This document shows positions 51,131 to 59,825 of a DNA stretch of 64,000 nt, one piece after another (positions within the stretch are counted from its first letter, which is position 1; each line of letters starts with the position of its first letter). Source of the DNA: G963669295 sp963669295 (GTDB lineage: Bacteria > Bacteroidota > Bacteroidia > Flavobacteriales_D > CALLUQ01); the NCBI GenBank assembly GCA_963669295.1, contig OY769938.1:1550001-1614000 (forward strand), in the 5' to 3' direction. Below the pieces are notes generated by a model, which searched no databases, was not told the DNA's origin, and was given only the letters and a program-made list of their open reading frames with translations. The translations under genes and the position numbers were made by a program.

Positions 51131-51154
51131 CGCCCCGCATTATAATGCGAGGCG
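51131..51154 (-). terminator. Terminator of the nrdBA operon
   Basis: On the minus strand CGCCTCGCAT-TATA-ATGCGGGGCG followed by TTGTGTTTTG. Ten base pairs with one G-T pair. Confidence 0.65.
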
Positions 51155-51211
51155 CTAACTATGGCTAAACAGCGTTGAGGGACTAGCCACGTATATTTAA
51201 TAAGGTGAAAT

Positions 51212-53569
51212 CTATCCACTACACATTTCGCAGCTATCCGGATCATCTAATGCACAAGCCATTTCGGCTATTCTTTCTTCTTCCGTTTTCGCTTTGGGTT
51301 GTGCTGCTGCTGCTTTATCTACTGTAAATTTAATTGCATCGGTTGCAGCTTTGGTGCGCAAGTAGTACATCCCTGTTTTCAATCCTTTTTTCCAACCGTA
51401 AAAGTGCATGGAGGTTAACTTGGCAAAGTTGGCATTCTCCATGAAAATGTTTAACGATTGTGATTGGCAGATGTATGCACCACGATCGGCAGCCATTTCA
51501 ATGATGGCCTTTTGACTCAATTCCCAGGCTGTTTTGTACAATGCCTTTAAGTTGTCGGGAATTTCATCTATGTTTTGAACAGAGCCGTTGGCTACGATCA
51601 ATTTATTCTTAATGTCTTCGTTCCAAATGCCCAATTTGGTGAGGTCTCTTAACAAGTGCTTGTTAACAATGATGAACTCACCAGACAGTACACGACGGGT
51701 GTACAGGTTAGAAGTATAAGGCTCGAAGCATTCGTTATTGCCTAAAATCTGAGCTGTAGAAGCTGTAGGCATTGGTGCCAATAACAACGAGTTACGCACT
51801 CCATGTTCTTTCACTTCTTCTCTCAGCACGTCCCATTCCCAACGATCGGTTGGTTTAACGCCCCACATATCGAATTGAAATTCTCCTTTAGAAATAGGAG
51901 ATCCTTCGAAGGTTTCGTATGCACCATATTCTTTGGCTAAATCTTTAGACGCTGTTAGGGATGCATAATAAATGGTTTCGAAAACTTCTTTGTTCAATGC
52001 ACGTGCTTCTTCCGAATCGAATGGAAAGCGCATGTGGATGAAAGTATCGGCCAATCCTTGTACTCCAATTCCGATAGGACGGTGGCGCATGTTAGATTTT
52101 CTAGCCTCAGGCACTGGATAATAGTTGCCATCAATGATCTTATTCAGGTTCTTGGTAATGTGATACGATACCTTGAATAATTTCTCGTGATCGAACTGAC
52201 CATCTACTACAAACTTTGGCAAAGCAATGGAAGCCAGGTTACAAACGGCCACTTCATCTGGAGAAGTATACTCCATGATTTCAGTACATAAGTTCGACGA
52301 CTTAATGGTACCTAAATTCTTTTGGTTTGATTTTTCATTGGCCGCATCTTTGTACAACATATAAGGAGTACCGGTTTCAATTTGCGACTCCATGATTTTG
52401 AACCAAAGATCTTGTGCCTTTACCGTTTTTCTTCCACGCCCTTCTTCTTCGTACTTCGTGTATAGCTTATTGAACTCTTCGCCATAAGCATCTGAAAGAC
52501 CTGGGCATTCGTTAGGACACATCAAGGTCCAATCGCCATTGTCTTCTACACGTTGCATGAACAAATCTGGAATCCAAAGGGCGTAAAACAAGTCTCTTGC
52601 TCGTTGCTCTTCTTTTCCGTGGTTCTTTTTCAAATCAAGAAAATCGAACACATCTGCATGCCATGGCTCCATGTAAATGGCAAATGAGCCTTTTCTTTTT
52701 CCTCCACCTTGATCTACATAACGAGCAGTGTCGTTGAATACTTTCAGCATGGGCACAATACCGTTGGAAGTACCATTGGTGCCTTTAATGTATGAGCCTT
52801 TAGCACGAATATCGTGAATGGAAAGGCCAATACCGCCTGCCGATTGTGAAATTTGAGCACATTGCTTCAATGTATCGTAGATGCCTGCAATGCTATCATC
52901 TTTTGTGGTTAACAAAAAGCATGACGACATTTGAGGCTTGGGAGTTCCTGCATTAAATAAAGTAGGAGTAGCATGTGTAAACCAACCTTCAGACATAAGG
53001 TTATAGGTTTCTATTGCTGAATCGATGTCGGCTTTATGAATACCCATAGCCACACGCATAATCATGTGTTGAGGGCGTTCCGATACCTTTCCATCCAACT
53101 TCAACAAGTACGAACGCTCAAGCGTTTTAAACCCAAAGAAATCGTATCTGAAGTCACGGTCATAAATAATGGTTGAATCCAGTAATTCAGCATTCTCCTC
53201 AATGATCTTATATACATCGTCTGCCAATAGCGCAGCATTTTCACCCGTTTTAGGATCGATGTATTCATACAAATCCTTCATGGTAGCTGAGAATGACTTC
53301 TTCGTGTTTTTGTGCAAATTGGACACTACAATCCTTGAGGCCAACAGCGCATAGTCTGGATGCTTGATGGTGTTGGTAGCGGCTACTTCGGCAGCAAGGT
53401 TATCGAGTTCGGAAGTGGTTACGCCGTCGTAAACACCCTCAATTACTTTCATTGCTACCACCGTAGGGTCAACGATCGGGTTCAGTCCGTAGCAGAGCTT
53501 TTTAATACGGGCAGTGATTTTATCAAATTTCACTGTTTCTTTGCGCCCGTCTCTTTTGATTACGTACAT
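51212..53569 (-). CDS. nrdA: Ribonucleoside-diphosphate reductase, large subunit (class I)
   Basis: 785 aa. An ATP-cone regulatory domain (residues 1-90, 'YVIKRDGRKETVKFDKI') precedes the ten-stranded barrel. 'NAGTPKPQMSSCFLL' supplies the first redox Cys, 'SNLCTEIMEY' the thiyl-radical Cys, 'LLAPMPTASTAQILGNNECF' and 'SNLYTRRVLSGEF' are family signatures, and a C-terminal Cys pair (CEMC) closes the protein. It makes dNDPs with the radical supplied by NrdB. Downstream of nrdB in the same operon, 58 bases apart. Confidence 0.96.
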   Translation of the reverse strand: MYVIKRDGRKETVKFDKITARIKKLCYGLNPIVDPTVVAMKVIEGVYDGVTTSELDNLAAEVAATNTIKHPDYALLASRIVVSNLHKNTKKSFSATMKDLYEYIDPKTGENAALLADDVYKIIEENAELLDSTIIYDRDFRYDFFGFKTLERSYLLKLDGKVSERPQHMIMRVAMGIHKADIDSAIETYNLMSEGWFTHATPTLFNAGTPKPQMSSCFLLTTKDDSIAGIYDTLKQCAQISQSAGGIGLSIHDIRAKGSYIKGTNGTSNGIVPMLKVFNDTARYVDQGGGKRKGSFAIYMEPWHADVFDFLDLKKNHGKEEQRARDLFYALWIPDLFMQRVEDNGDWTLMCPNECPGLSDAYGEEFNKLYTKYEEEGRGRKTVKAQDLWFKIMESQIETGTPYMLYKDAANEKSNQKNLGTIKSSNLCTEIMEYTSPDEVAVCNLASIALPKFVVDGQFDHEKLFKVSYHITKNLNKIIDGNYYPVPEARKSNMRHRPIGIGVQGLADTFIHMRFPFDSEEARALNKEVFETIYYASLTASKDLAKEYGAYETFEGSPISKGEFQFDMWGVKPTDRWEWDVLREEVKEHGVRNSLLLAPMPTASTAQILGNNECFEPYTSNLYTRRVLSGEFIIVNKHLLRDLTKLGIWNEDIKNKLIVANGSVQNIDEIPDNLKALYKTAWELSQKAIIEMAADRGAYICQSQSLNIFMENANFAKLTSMHFYGWKKGLKTGMYYLRTKAATDAIKFTVDKAAAAQPKAKTEEERIAEMACALDDPDSCEMCSG

Positions 53570-53627
53570 TGCTATCTCCCTTTAAATGGTTGTTTATTAT
53601 TGGTGGTTTTGGTTCGCTTTAGTTGAT

Positions 53628-54662
53628 CTAAAAGTCTGCGTCCAACGAGAATGAATTGCCTTCTTTCCCTGACAATACGCCAGCCTTTTGGTATTCACCT
53701 ACACGCTTTTCGAAGAAATTCGTTTTTCCTTGCAGGTTGATCATATCCATGAAATCAAATGGATTGGTAACGTTGTATACTTTTTCATTGCCCAATTCTA
53801 CCAACAATCGATCGGCAACAAACTCGATGTATTGCACCATCAAATCAGCATTCATACCGATGAGTTTTACAGGCAATGCATCACAAACAAATTCTTTTTC
53901 AATCTCTACTGCATCAGTAATGATTTTTTGTACTGTTTCTTTCGGCATTTGGTTTACCAGGTGTTGCGTATACAGCAAACAAGCAAAGTCACAGTGCAGC
54001 CCTTCATCACGAGAAATTAACTCATTAGAAAAGCTTAATCCAGGCATCAATCCTCTTTTCTTCAACCAGAAAATAGAGCAGAAGCTACCTGAAAAGAAAA
54101 TACCTTCAACAGCAGCAAAGGCTACTAAACGTTCTGCAAAAGAGCCTTCTTCGATCCAGTTCAATGCCCATTCTGCTTTCTTTTTCACGCAATCCAGCGT
54201 TTCAATGGCATGGAACAATTTGTCTTTTTCTACTGGATCTTTTATATAGGTATCTATTAATAAAGAATAGGTCTCTGAGTGAATGTTTTCAATGGCAATT
54301 TGAAACCCGTAGAAAAACTTGGCCTCAGTGTATTGTACTTCTGCCAAAAAGTTCTCTGCTAAGTTTTCGTTAACAATGCCATCGCTTGCAGCAAAGAAGG
54401 CCAGTACATGCTTAATGAAGTGACGCTCATCGTCGTTCAACTTTGTTGCCCAATCTACCTGATCTGGCTCCAGGTCAATTTCTTCTGCAGTCCAAAAACT
54501 AGCTTCTGCTTTCTTATAAAACGACCAAATATCGTCGTGCTTTATCGGAAAAAGTACAAACCTATCCTTATTCTCTTGTAATATTGGTTCCACCAACTCG
54601 GTTTTGTTCGGTAACACGCCATCAAGCTTTACTTCTTGATCGGTTTTTACAGTTTCCTCCAT
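53628..54662 (-). CDS. nrdB: Ribonucleoside-diphosphate reductase, small subunit (class I, eukaryote-like)
   Basis: 344 aa, ferritin-like R2 protein. Metal ligands lie in 'SFWTAEEIDLEPDQVDW', 'ENIHSETYSLLIDTYIKD' and 'ELISRDEGLHCDFACLLY'. 'DERHFIKHVLAFFAASDGIV' and the ENIHSE-YSLLIDTY block are unusually close to eukaryotic R2, a feature of Bacteroidota enzymes; the radical Tyr is expected in that second block. First gene of nrdBA. The 640-base upstream region contains repeated TTTTCAAC motifs. Confidence 0.95.
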   Translation of the reverse strand: MEETVKTDQEVKLDGVLPNKTELVEPILQENKDRFVLFPIKHDDIWSFYKKAEASFWTAEEIDLEPDQVDWATKLNDDERHFIKHVLAFFAASDGIVNENLAENFLAEVQYTEAKFFYGFQIAIENIHSETYSLLIDTYIKDPVEKDKLFHAIETLDCVKKKAEWALNWIEEGSFAERLVAFAAVEGIFFSGSFCSIFWLKKRGLMPGLSFSNELISRDEGLHCDFACLLYTQHLVNQMPKETVQKIITDAVEIEKEFVCDALPVKLIGMNADLMVQYIEFVADRLLVELGNEKVYNVTNPFDFMDMINLQGKTNFFEKRVGEYQKAGVLSGKEGNSFSLDADF

Positions 54663-55244
54663 AGCGTAATAAATGTGTTTAATACGTTTAGCAATAAATT
54701 AGTACTTTCTTAAAGGGTAAAAAGCCTCTCTCCCTCTTCTTTAACAACAGGCACTTTTTCCTATAACTTTTATCAATCCGGGAATCGAAATTCGTCCAAT
54801 TGAGGCATACAAAAATTGATAAAAAAAGGAGACATGTCAATCTATTTTAATTCACATTTAATGTAAGTTTTCAACAAAGGTTTTCAACAATTTTACGCAG
54901 CCCTTTACAGGTGCGGTTTTCAACTACTTAAAGGCGGGGATTTTCAGTTAACCGCCTGTTTTTTTGCCTTCATCGAAGGCTATAACAACCTGATTGATAA
55001 ATTGTTTCGAGATATTAACAGCGGTTTTTCCTGTAGTAATTAACAGTCGCACGTTAACAACTCAAATGGCCTACCGGTCAATCACATCGGTGTTTTTTAC
55101 AATCAAACCCGATGAAGTTTAGTTGTCGCAAACAGGGAGGTTCACGAACGCGAAATGGGATTAATTTTCGCGTGTTACTATAAATGCTAACTCATTTATT
55201 GATGATTTATTGCATTAAATGCAATAAGGCTTCACCAAAAAAAT
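54663..55244. promoter_or_regulatory. Long nrdB upstream region with repeated TTTTCAAC motifs and a palindrome
   Basis: No gene. TTTTCAAC occurs at 54868-54875, 54881-54888 and 54917-54924, with a variant TTTTCAG at 54941. A right-facing hairpin AGGCGG/CCGCCT with T7 is at 54932-54964, and GCCTTC-ATC-GAAGGC is at 54966-54980. A perfect 9-3-9 palindrome TTATTGCAT-TAA-ATGCAATAA lies at 55207-55227. I could not find an exact TAnnTTTG promoter for nrdB. Confidence 0.5.
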
Positions 55245-55279
55245 AAAAAAAGCCACTTCAAATTGTTGAAGCGGCTTTT
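55245..55279 (-). terminator. Terminator of the tail-fibre-like gene
   Basis: On the minus strand AAAAGCCGCTTCAA-CAAT-TTGAAGTGGCTTTT then further T. The one non-Watson-Crick position is a G-U on the minus-strand RNA but A-C on the plus strand, which assigns it to the minus strand. Confidence 0.8.
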
Positions 55280-55301
55280 CCAAATTTATGGATTATGCAG
55301 G

Positions 55302-57461
55302 TTACTTTTCGTTGCTTTCTTTTCCATGTTCTACCGATTTGGTCTCAAAGCTTTTTGCATTTACACGAGCCTTTACCGGTTGCTCTTTAGAGGGCGTCAC
55401 TTTTCCTTCGTCCGACCGTTGAGAAGTGATTGCATCCACACGATCGTTATCGGCCTTCGCCCACCCTTTCATTTGCTGCTTAGCTCCTGAGGGTGCTACC
55501 AGTTGTTTTGATGTTTTGTATTCGGCATAAGAGGTTTGCTCTTGTGCTTGTTCTACCTTAGCCATTGCAATCCAACTGAATGCTACCGGGCTGGCAGCAG
55601 ATGTTTTTACCTTAAAGCCCTCGCTGGTTACTTCACTGATATAAAGCGTTGCTTCAGTGTTCATTGCCGTAGCAGTAACTACAGGTGTACCAGCATTTAT
55701 GAGTTGGTGAGCAAAATCGCCAGTAAAGCCAACCCAAACTTCACCTCCTTCAACCGATTCAACACCAAAGTCGCTAATTTTCGATTCCATTTTTTTAATG
55801 CTATTGCGGTTATGCTTTACTCCCGCCATGGCCAACGAACTGTATTCGTATATGCTTATTCCAGAAAAAGTATTGTCTTGCACATAATCAGGTGCTTCAT
55901 CAGTAAATGTTCCCAGGTGCATCACTGGTGCATACTTGGCTTCATTGCCTTCAGTAAAATTATCATCTTCACATTTAAACTTGTAGTAAGCCAGCGGCAT
56001 GTTTTCAATATCGTTCATCAACACATCGTAATCAGCATCAGCCAGGTATTGAATGTTTCTTTTTTCTTCCCGGTTAGAAGTGGTGACCCAACTTACTGAG
56101 TAACCTCTCCACCAGTCGCGCCCTGAAAAGCCTACGTAACCCCAGTTATCCCCATTGGGTACTACCCTATGAAAATCGCTGTTGGTAGCACTTTGCCAGT
56201 ATCCCCAAAATTCGTGTACATTGGCGGTAGAGGTTCCTACTTTGGTGATGCCCTGAAAATCGCCAGCCCATCCAGCGGCATTATTGTTTTGACCCAGCAC
56301 TCCTGCTCCTGTGGCACTGTTGGCATAACCATATACGCCTACCTCGGTTCCTGACCCAGCCACGCCACTTCCTACCAGCAGGGCGTTGATACCAACACCA
56401 TTGCCTGAAGCACTAAGGCCAGTACCACTGGCTGCTGTAGTTCCCCATGCTACTACACCAAACCCTGTGCCTGTAAAAGCCCCTCCACTTCCAGATATCA
56501 GGTAACTTCCCAATTGGTTATTTCCACTACCAACAACGCCAGTACCCGAAGCATCATCGTTGTTGCCAAACACCCCAAATCCAGTAGCAGTACTTACCGA
56601 TCCATACACCCCCGTTCCGCCAGCTGCGGTAGCAGTGCCGTAAGCACCAACAACAGTGCCACTTGCTGCTACCCCTGAGCCGGCAGTTAAGTAATTGCCT
56701 CCTATATTATTTCCTGTGGCTATAATGCCTGTTCCAGAAGCATTGCTGTTAAATCCTTCTACGCCAAAGTCGGTAGCACTGGTCGATTGCCCATATGCTC
56801 CTGCACCGTTTGAGTAACCAAACAATCCATAATTATCAGTAGCACTTCCCCCTGTTGAAATTCCTACTACACCTATTTCTAATCCATTGATGCCAATCCC
56901 GGTACCATCGAAGTTGGTATTGCCCTGTACTCCCAGGTAACCGGTAGTAGGGCCAAAAGCCCCATCTCCTTTTACGGCATGTGATCCCGCAGTGGTTCCT
57001 GCCTGATCAACAAGTGCCAGTGAAGTTCCTGCAGCAGTACCGTCTACATGGAGTTTATATGCTGGTGCTGCAGTACCTATGCCTACATTGCCCGACACAG
57101 CAGAATACTGATCGTTTCCATTTACTGTCCAATCTCCATCTGGAGAGAGGCTGTTGAGAATTTCCACCCACTGGGTGCCATCCCAATACCAAAAAGAATT
57201 GGTTGTTTCATCGTAAACCAATAAGCCATCCTCCGTCGCCCCTAACCCACCGATTCCGGTGCGCTGAGCAGTGGATAAACGCGGAATCAATACCCCCTTG
57301 TTATTGGTGGTAACATCCACATCTAAAATAGCATTGGTGTTTGGTGCAGCCCCATTGTTGTTAATGCTAACATTTTGGGCCAAAAGAACAGACGGTGACA
57401 ATAACAGCACCGCAACAATAGTGGCTTTGCATAAAGCCTGTAGAGAACAATAGCAGCTCAT
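55302..57461 (-). CDS. Secreted tail-fibre-like glycine-rich repeat protein with S74-type chaperone motif
   Basis: 719 aa. Signal peptide (ending SVLLAQ), an N-terminal 'NNKGVLIPRLSTAQRTGI' and 'DGLLVYDETTNSFWYWDGTQ' module common in Bacteroidota fibre proteins, 'GNVGIGTAAPAYKLHVDG', then a long Gly/Ala/Ser/Thr repeat region (about 160-420, units like 'GVYGSVSTATGFGVFGNNDD') probably forming a beta-helix or trimeric stalk. 'TTSNREEKRNIQYLAD' then resembles the autocatalytic S-D-x5-K site of peptidase S74 intramolecular chaperones (Asn for Asp here). The C-terminus is Lys/Glu-rich. No phage genes lie nearby. Confidence 0.72.
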   Translation of the reverse strand: MSCYCSLQALCKATIVAVLLLSPSVLLAQNVSINNNGAAPNTNAILDVDVTTNNKGVLIPRLSTAQRTGIGGLGATEDGLLVYDETTNSFWYWDGTQWVEILNSLSPDGDWTVNGNDQYSAVSGNVGIGTAAPAYKLHVDGTAAGTSLALVDQAGTTAGSHAVKGDGAFGPTTGYLGVQGNTNFDGTGIGINGLEIGVVGISTGGSATDNYGLFGYSNGAGAYGQSTSATDFGVEGFNSNASGTGIIATGNNIGGNYLTAGSGVAASGTVVGAYGTATAAGGTGVYGSVSTATGFGVFGNNDDASGTGVVGSGNNQLGSYLISGSGGAFTGTGFGVVAWGTTAASGTGLSASGNGVGINALLVGSGVAGSGTEVGVYGYANSATGAGVLGQNNNAAGWAGDFQGITKVGTSTANVHEFWGYWQSATNSDFHRVVPNGDNWGYVGFSGRDWWRGYSVSWVTTSNREEKRNIQYLADADYDVLMNDIENMPLAYYKFKCEDDNFTEGNEAKYAPVMHLGTFTDEAPDYVQDNTFSGISIYEYSSLAMAGVKHNRNSIKKMESKISDFGVESVEGGEVWVGFTGDFAHQLINAGTPVVTATAMNTEATLYISEVTSEGFKVKTSAASPVAFSWIAMAKVEQAQEQTSYAEYKTSKQLVAPSGAKQQMKGWAKADNDRVDAITSQRSDEGKVTPSKEQPVKARVNAKSFETKSVEHGKESNEK

Positions 57462-57539
57462 TCCTCCAGTTTTTAAGTTAATACGTTTTTACCTCGTGGT
57501 AGGCAACCTTAGGTTAGGTTGATAGGTAATGGTTCAAAA

Positions 57540-57570
57540 CAAATGTAAGAAAAAGTAGGGAAAGAAACAA
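57540..57570 (-). promoter_or_regulatory. Promoter of the tail-fibre-like gene
   Basis: Minus strand TTG (57568-57570), 20 bases, TACATTTG (57540-57547), a perfect -7 element. Leader of about 70 bases. Confidence 0.65.
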
Positions 57571-57572
57571 TA

Positions 57573-58145
57573 TTAATTCCTGATTTTCAGCAGCTTAGCA
57601 GCCGCTTCCATTTTCGAGTAAAAATCCTGACCGTACTTACGAACGATTGGTTCTTTCAAAAACTTGTACGTAGGCACTTGCAGTTGCTCCCCGCAGTTAC
57701 AGGCAGGTTTACAAATTTCGATGTCGTCGTAGTTCAACGCATCGTAGGCAGTAAGTGGTGTAATTCGTATGGGAAAGAGATGACAGGAGATGGGTTTTTT
57801 GAAATTAATTTTCCCATCGTTAAATGCTTGTTCTATGGCGCATTTTGCAATGCCTTCTTCAAAAGTAACGTAAGCACATTCCCGATCATTCACTAAAGGG
57901 GTTACAAAATCTCCATCAGTATCTACTACAAAAAAGCCATTTTCATTGATGGCTTCAATGCCCTCTGAGCGCATGTACGGCTTTACCTCATCGTAAATGG
58001 TTTCCAATACTTCCAGCTCATCGTCTTCCAACGGTGCTCCAGCATCTCCCTCTACACAGCAAGCACCTTTGCATGCTGCCAGGTCGCATACAAACTTTCG
58101 GGCAAATACATCATCTGAAATTAACTTGTCATCTATTTCAACCAT
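57573..58145 (-). CDS. DUF3109 family Cys-rich protein
   Basis: 190 aa from the ATG at 58145. 'FVCDLAACKGACCVEGDAG', 'CAYVTFEEGIAKCAIEQAF' and 'PISCHLFPIRI' with 'ICKPACNCGEQLQVP' supply at least eight Cys in the layout of the DUF3109/YkgJ-like families, which suggests a zinc or iron-sulfur site. Function unknown. A frame extension to 58250 runs into the divergent glyS and is not used. Confidence 0.82.
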   Translation of the reverse strand: MVEIDDKLISDDVFARKFVCDLAACKGACCVEGDAGAPLEDDELEVLETIYDEVKPYMRSEGIEAINENGFFVVDTDGDFVTPLVNDRECAYVTFEEGIAKCAIEQAFNDGKINFKKPISCHLFPIRITPLTAYDALNYDDIEICKPACNCGEQLQVPTYKFLKEPIVRKYGQDFYSKMEAAAKLLKIRN

Positions 58146-58196
58146 GGCACAAAAATAATTCTTTCTTCCCGATTTAGGGTTTCGCCTGAAAGTATT

Positions 58197-58204
58197 TACT
58201 TTTG
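58197..58204 (+). promoter_or_regulatory. -7 element (TACTTTTG) directly before glyS
   Basis: Exact TAnnTTTG, ending four bases before the glyS ATG at 58209. As with cysH, the start codon would lie at the transcription start. Confidence 0.55.
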
Positions 58205-58208
58205 CGGC

Positions 58209-59762
58209 ATGGCAACAAACGAGGATAAACTGAAAACCATTATTGGTCATGCCAAGGAGTATGGCTTTGTATTTCCCTCCAGCGAAATTTATGATGGGTT
58301 AAGCGCCACGTACGATTACGGTCAGTATGGTTCGGAGCTAAAAAACAACATTAAAAATTATTGGTGGACCGCTATGGTGCGCATGCATGAAAACATTGTA
58401 GGTATTGATGCCGCTATTTTTATGCACCCAACCACCTGGAAAGCATCAGGGCATGTCGACGCCTTTAACGATCCTATGATTGACAATAAGGATTCGAAGA
58501 AAAGGTACCGTGCCGATGTATTGGTAGAAGAGCACATTGCTAAAATTGAAGCCAAGATCCAGAAAGATGTCAATAAAGGCATCAAGCGCTTTGGAGATGA
58601 TTTTGACGAAGAACAATTCAGGGCAACGAACCCTAATGTGGTAAGAAGACAACAGCAAATCAGCGAAATTGAAACGCGTTTAAAAGCCGTACAAGAAAAT
58701 GATGATCTCGCCGGTTTTAAGCAGTTGATTGAAGATCTGGGTATTGTTTGTCCGGTAAGTGGTTCTAAAAACTGGACGGAAGTACGTCAGTTTAACTTGA
58801 TGTTTGGCACTGAGCTGGGTTCTGTTGCTGGCGATGCAAGTAAAATATACTTGCGGCCAGAAACTGCACAAGGCATTTTCGTAAACTTCTTGAACGTGCA
58901 AAAAACCGGAAGAATGAAAATTCCTTTTGGCATTGCCCAAATTGGGAAAGCCTTTAGGAACGAAATTGTTGCCCGACAGTTTATTTTCCGGATGCGCGAA
59001 TTCGAGCAGATGGAAATGCAATACTTTGTAAAACCAGGTGAACAACAACGGTGGTATGAGTTTTGGAAGGAGCAGCGCATCCAGTGGCATAAAGCACTTG
59101 AGTTCCCTGAAAGTAAGTACCGTTTTCACGATCATTTAAAGTTGGCACATTATGCTGATGCTGCCGCTGATATTGAATTCGACTTCCCCATGGGCTTTAA
59201 AGAGCTAGAAGGGATTCACTCTCGAACAGATTTCGACTTAAGCAACCACGAAAAGCACTCTGGCAAGAAATTACAGTTTTTCGACCCGGAAGAAAACAAG
59301 AACTATGTACCGTATGTAGTAGAAACTTCTATTGGCCTTGACCGCATGTTCCTTGCTGTATTGTCGGCCTCTTATGAAGATGAGGTGTTGGAAGATGGTT
59401 CTCAACGAGTTGTCTTGCACATTCCTCCATTCTTAGCACCAGTAAAAGCTGCAGTACTGCCATTGGTGAAAAAAGATGGATTGCCAGAAGTAGCGAGAAA
59501 AATTATTAATGATTTGAAGCTCGACTTTAATTGTCAGTACGATGAAAAGGATGCTATTGGTAGAAGGTATCGTCGGCAGGATGCCATCGGCACCCCATAT
59601 TGTATTACCGTTGATCACGATACATTGTCGGACAATACCGTAACCATTCGCGAACGCGATTCAATGAAGCAAGAGCGGGTGCCTATTGATCAACTGCATG
59701 CAATTATTGAAGAAAAAGTGAGTTTACGCCAGGTATTTAATGCCCAGAAAGAAATGGCTTAA
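58209..59762 (+). CDS. glyS: Glycyl-tRNA synthetase (homodimeric class II)
   Basis: 517 aa. Charges tRNA-Gly. N-terminal 'AKEYGFVFPSSEIYDG' with 'LSATYDYGQYGSELKNNIKN', motif 2 'QIGKAFRNEIVARQFIFRMR', and 'EFEQMEMQYFVKPGE'. 'FKELEGIHSRTDFDLSNHEK' is typical of the alpha2 (eukaryote/Bacteroidota/Firmicute-type) enzyme, not the alpha2beta2 form. A C-terminal anticodon-binding domain with 'YRRQDAIGTPYCITVDHD' completes it. The start cannot be moved downstream without losing the conserved N-terminus. Confidence 0.95.
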   Translation: MATNEDKLKTIIGHAKEYGFVFPSSEIYDGLSATYDYGQYGSELKNNIKNYWWTAMVRMHENIVGIDAAIFMHPTTWKASGHVDAFNDPMIDNKDSKKRYRADVLVEEHIAKIEAKIQKDVNKGIKRFGDDFDEEQFRATNPNVVRRQQQISEIETRLKAVQENDDLAGFKQLIEDLGIVCPVSGSKNWTEVRQFNLMFGTELGSVAGDASKIYLRPETAQGIFVNFLNVQKTGRMKIPFGIAQIGKAFRNEIVARQFIFRMREFEQMEMQYFVKPGEQQRWYEFWKEQRIQWHKALEFPESKYRFHDHLKLAHYADAAADIEFDFPMGFKELEGIHSRTDFDLSNHEKHSGKKLQFFDPEENKNYVPYVVETSIGLDRMFLAVLSASYEDEVLEDGSQRVVLHIPPFLAPVKAAVLPLVKKDGLPEVARKIINDLKLDFNCQYDEKDAIGRRYRRQDAIGTPYCITVDHDTLSDNTVTIRERDSMKQERVPIDQLHAIIEEKVSLRQVFNAQKEMA

Positions 59763-59778
59763 CCGAGCTATACGATAA

Positions 59779-59807
59779 AAAAAGCCCCGCAAATTGCGGG
59801 GCTTTTT
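59779..59807. terminator. Bidirectional terminator between glyS and the lamin-tail gene
   Basis: AAAAGCCCCGC-AAATT-GCGGGGCTTTTT; serves both convergent genes. Confidence 0.88.
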
Positions 59808-59825
59808 ATTTTGTCGCCGTTTCTA

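Larger units (their letters stand above)
50862..51211. other. Intergenic region between nrdA and hemA
   Basis: 350 bases. It contains two terminator-like hairpins (51085-51116 facing right, 51131-51154 for nrdA) and no credible gene. The short frames present cross the terminator hairpin. AT-rich stretch at 50970-51000. Confidence 0.5.

Noticed and set aside
50961..51158. 65-codon plus-strand frame
   Set aside because: It crosses a terminator hairpin and its T-run, so it is unlikely to be translated as a whole.
54663..55301. Replication origin
   Set aside because: AT-rich with repeats, but no DnaA boxes (TTATCCACA-type) and no dnaA or dnaN nearby.
55302..57461. Prophage remnant
   Set aside because: The tail-fibre-like protein has a signal peptide and no other phage gene is present in the window.
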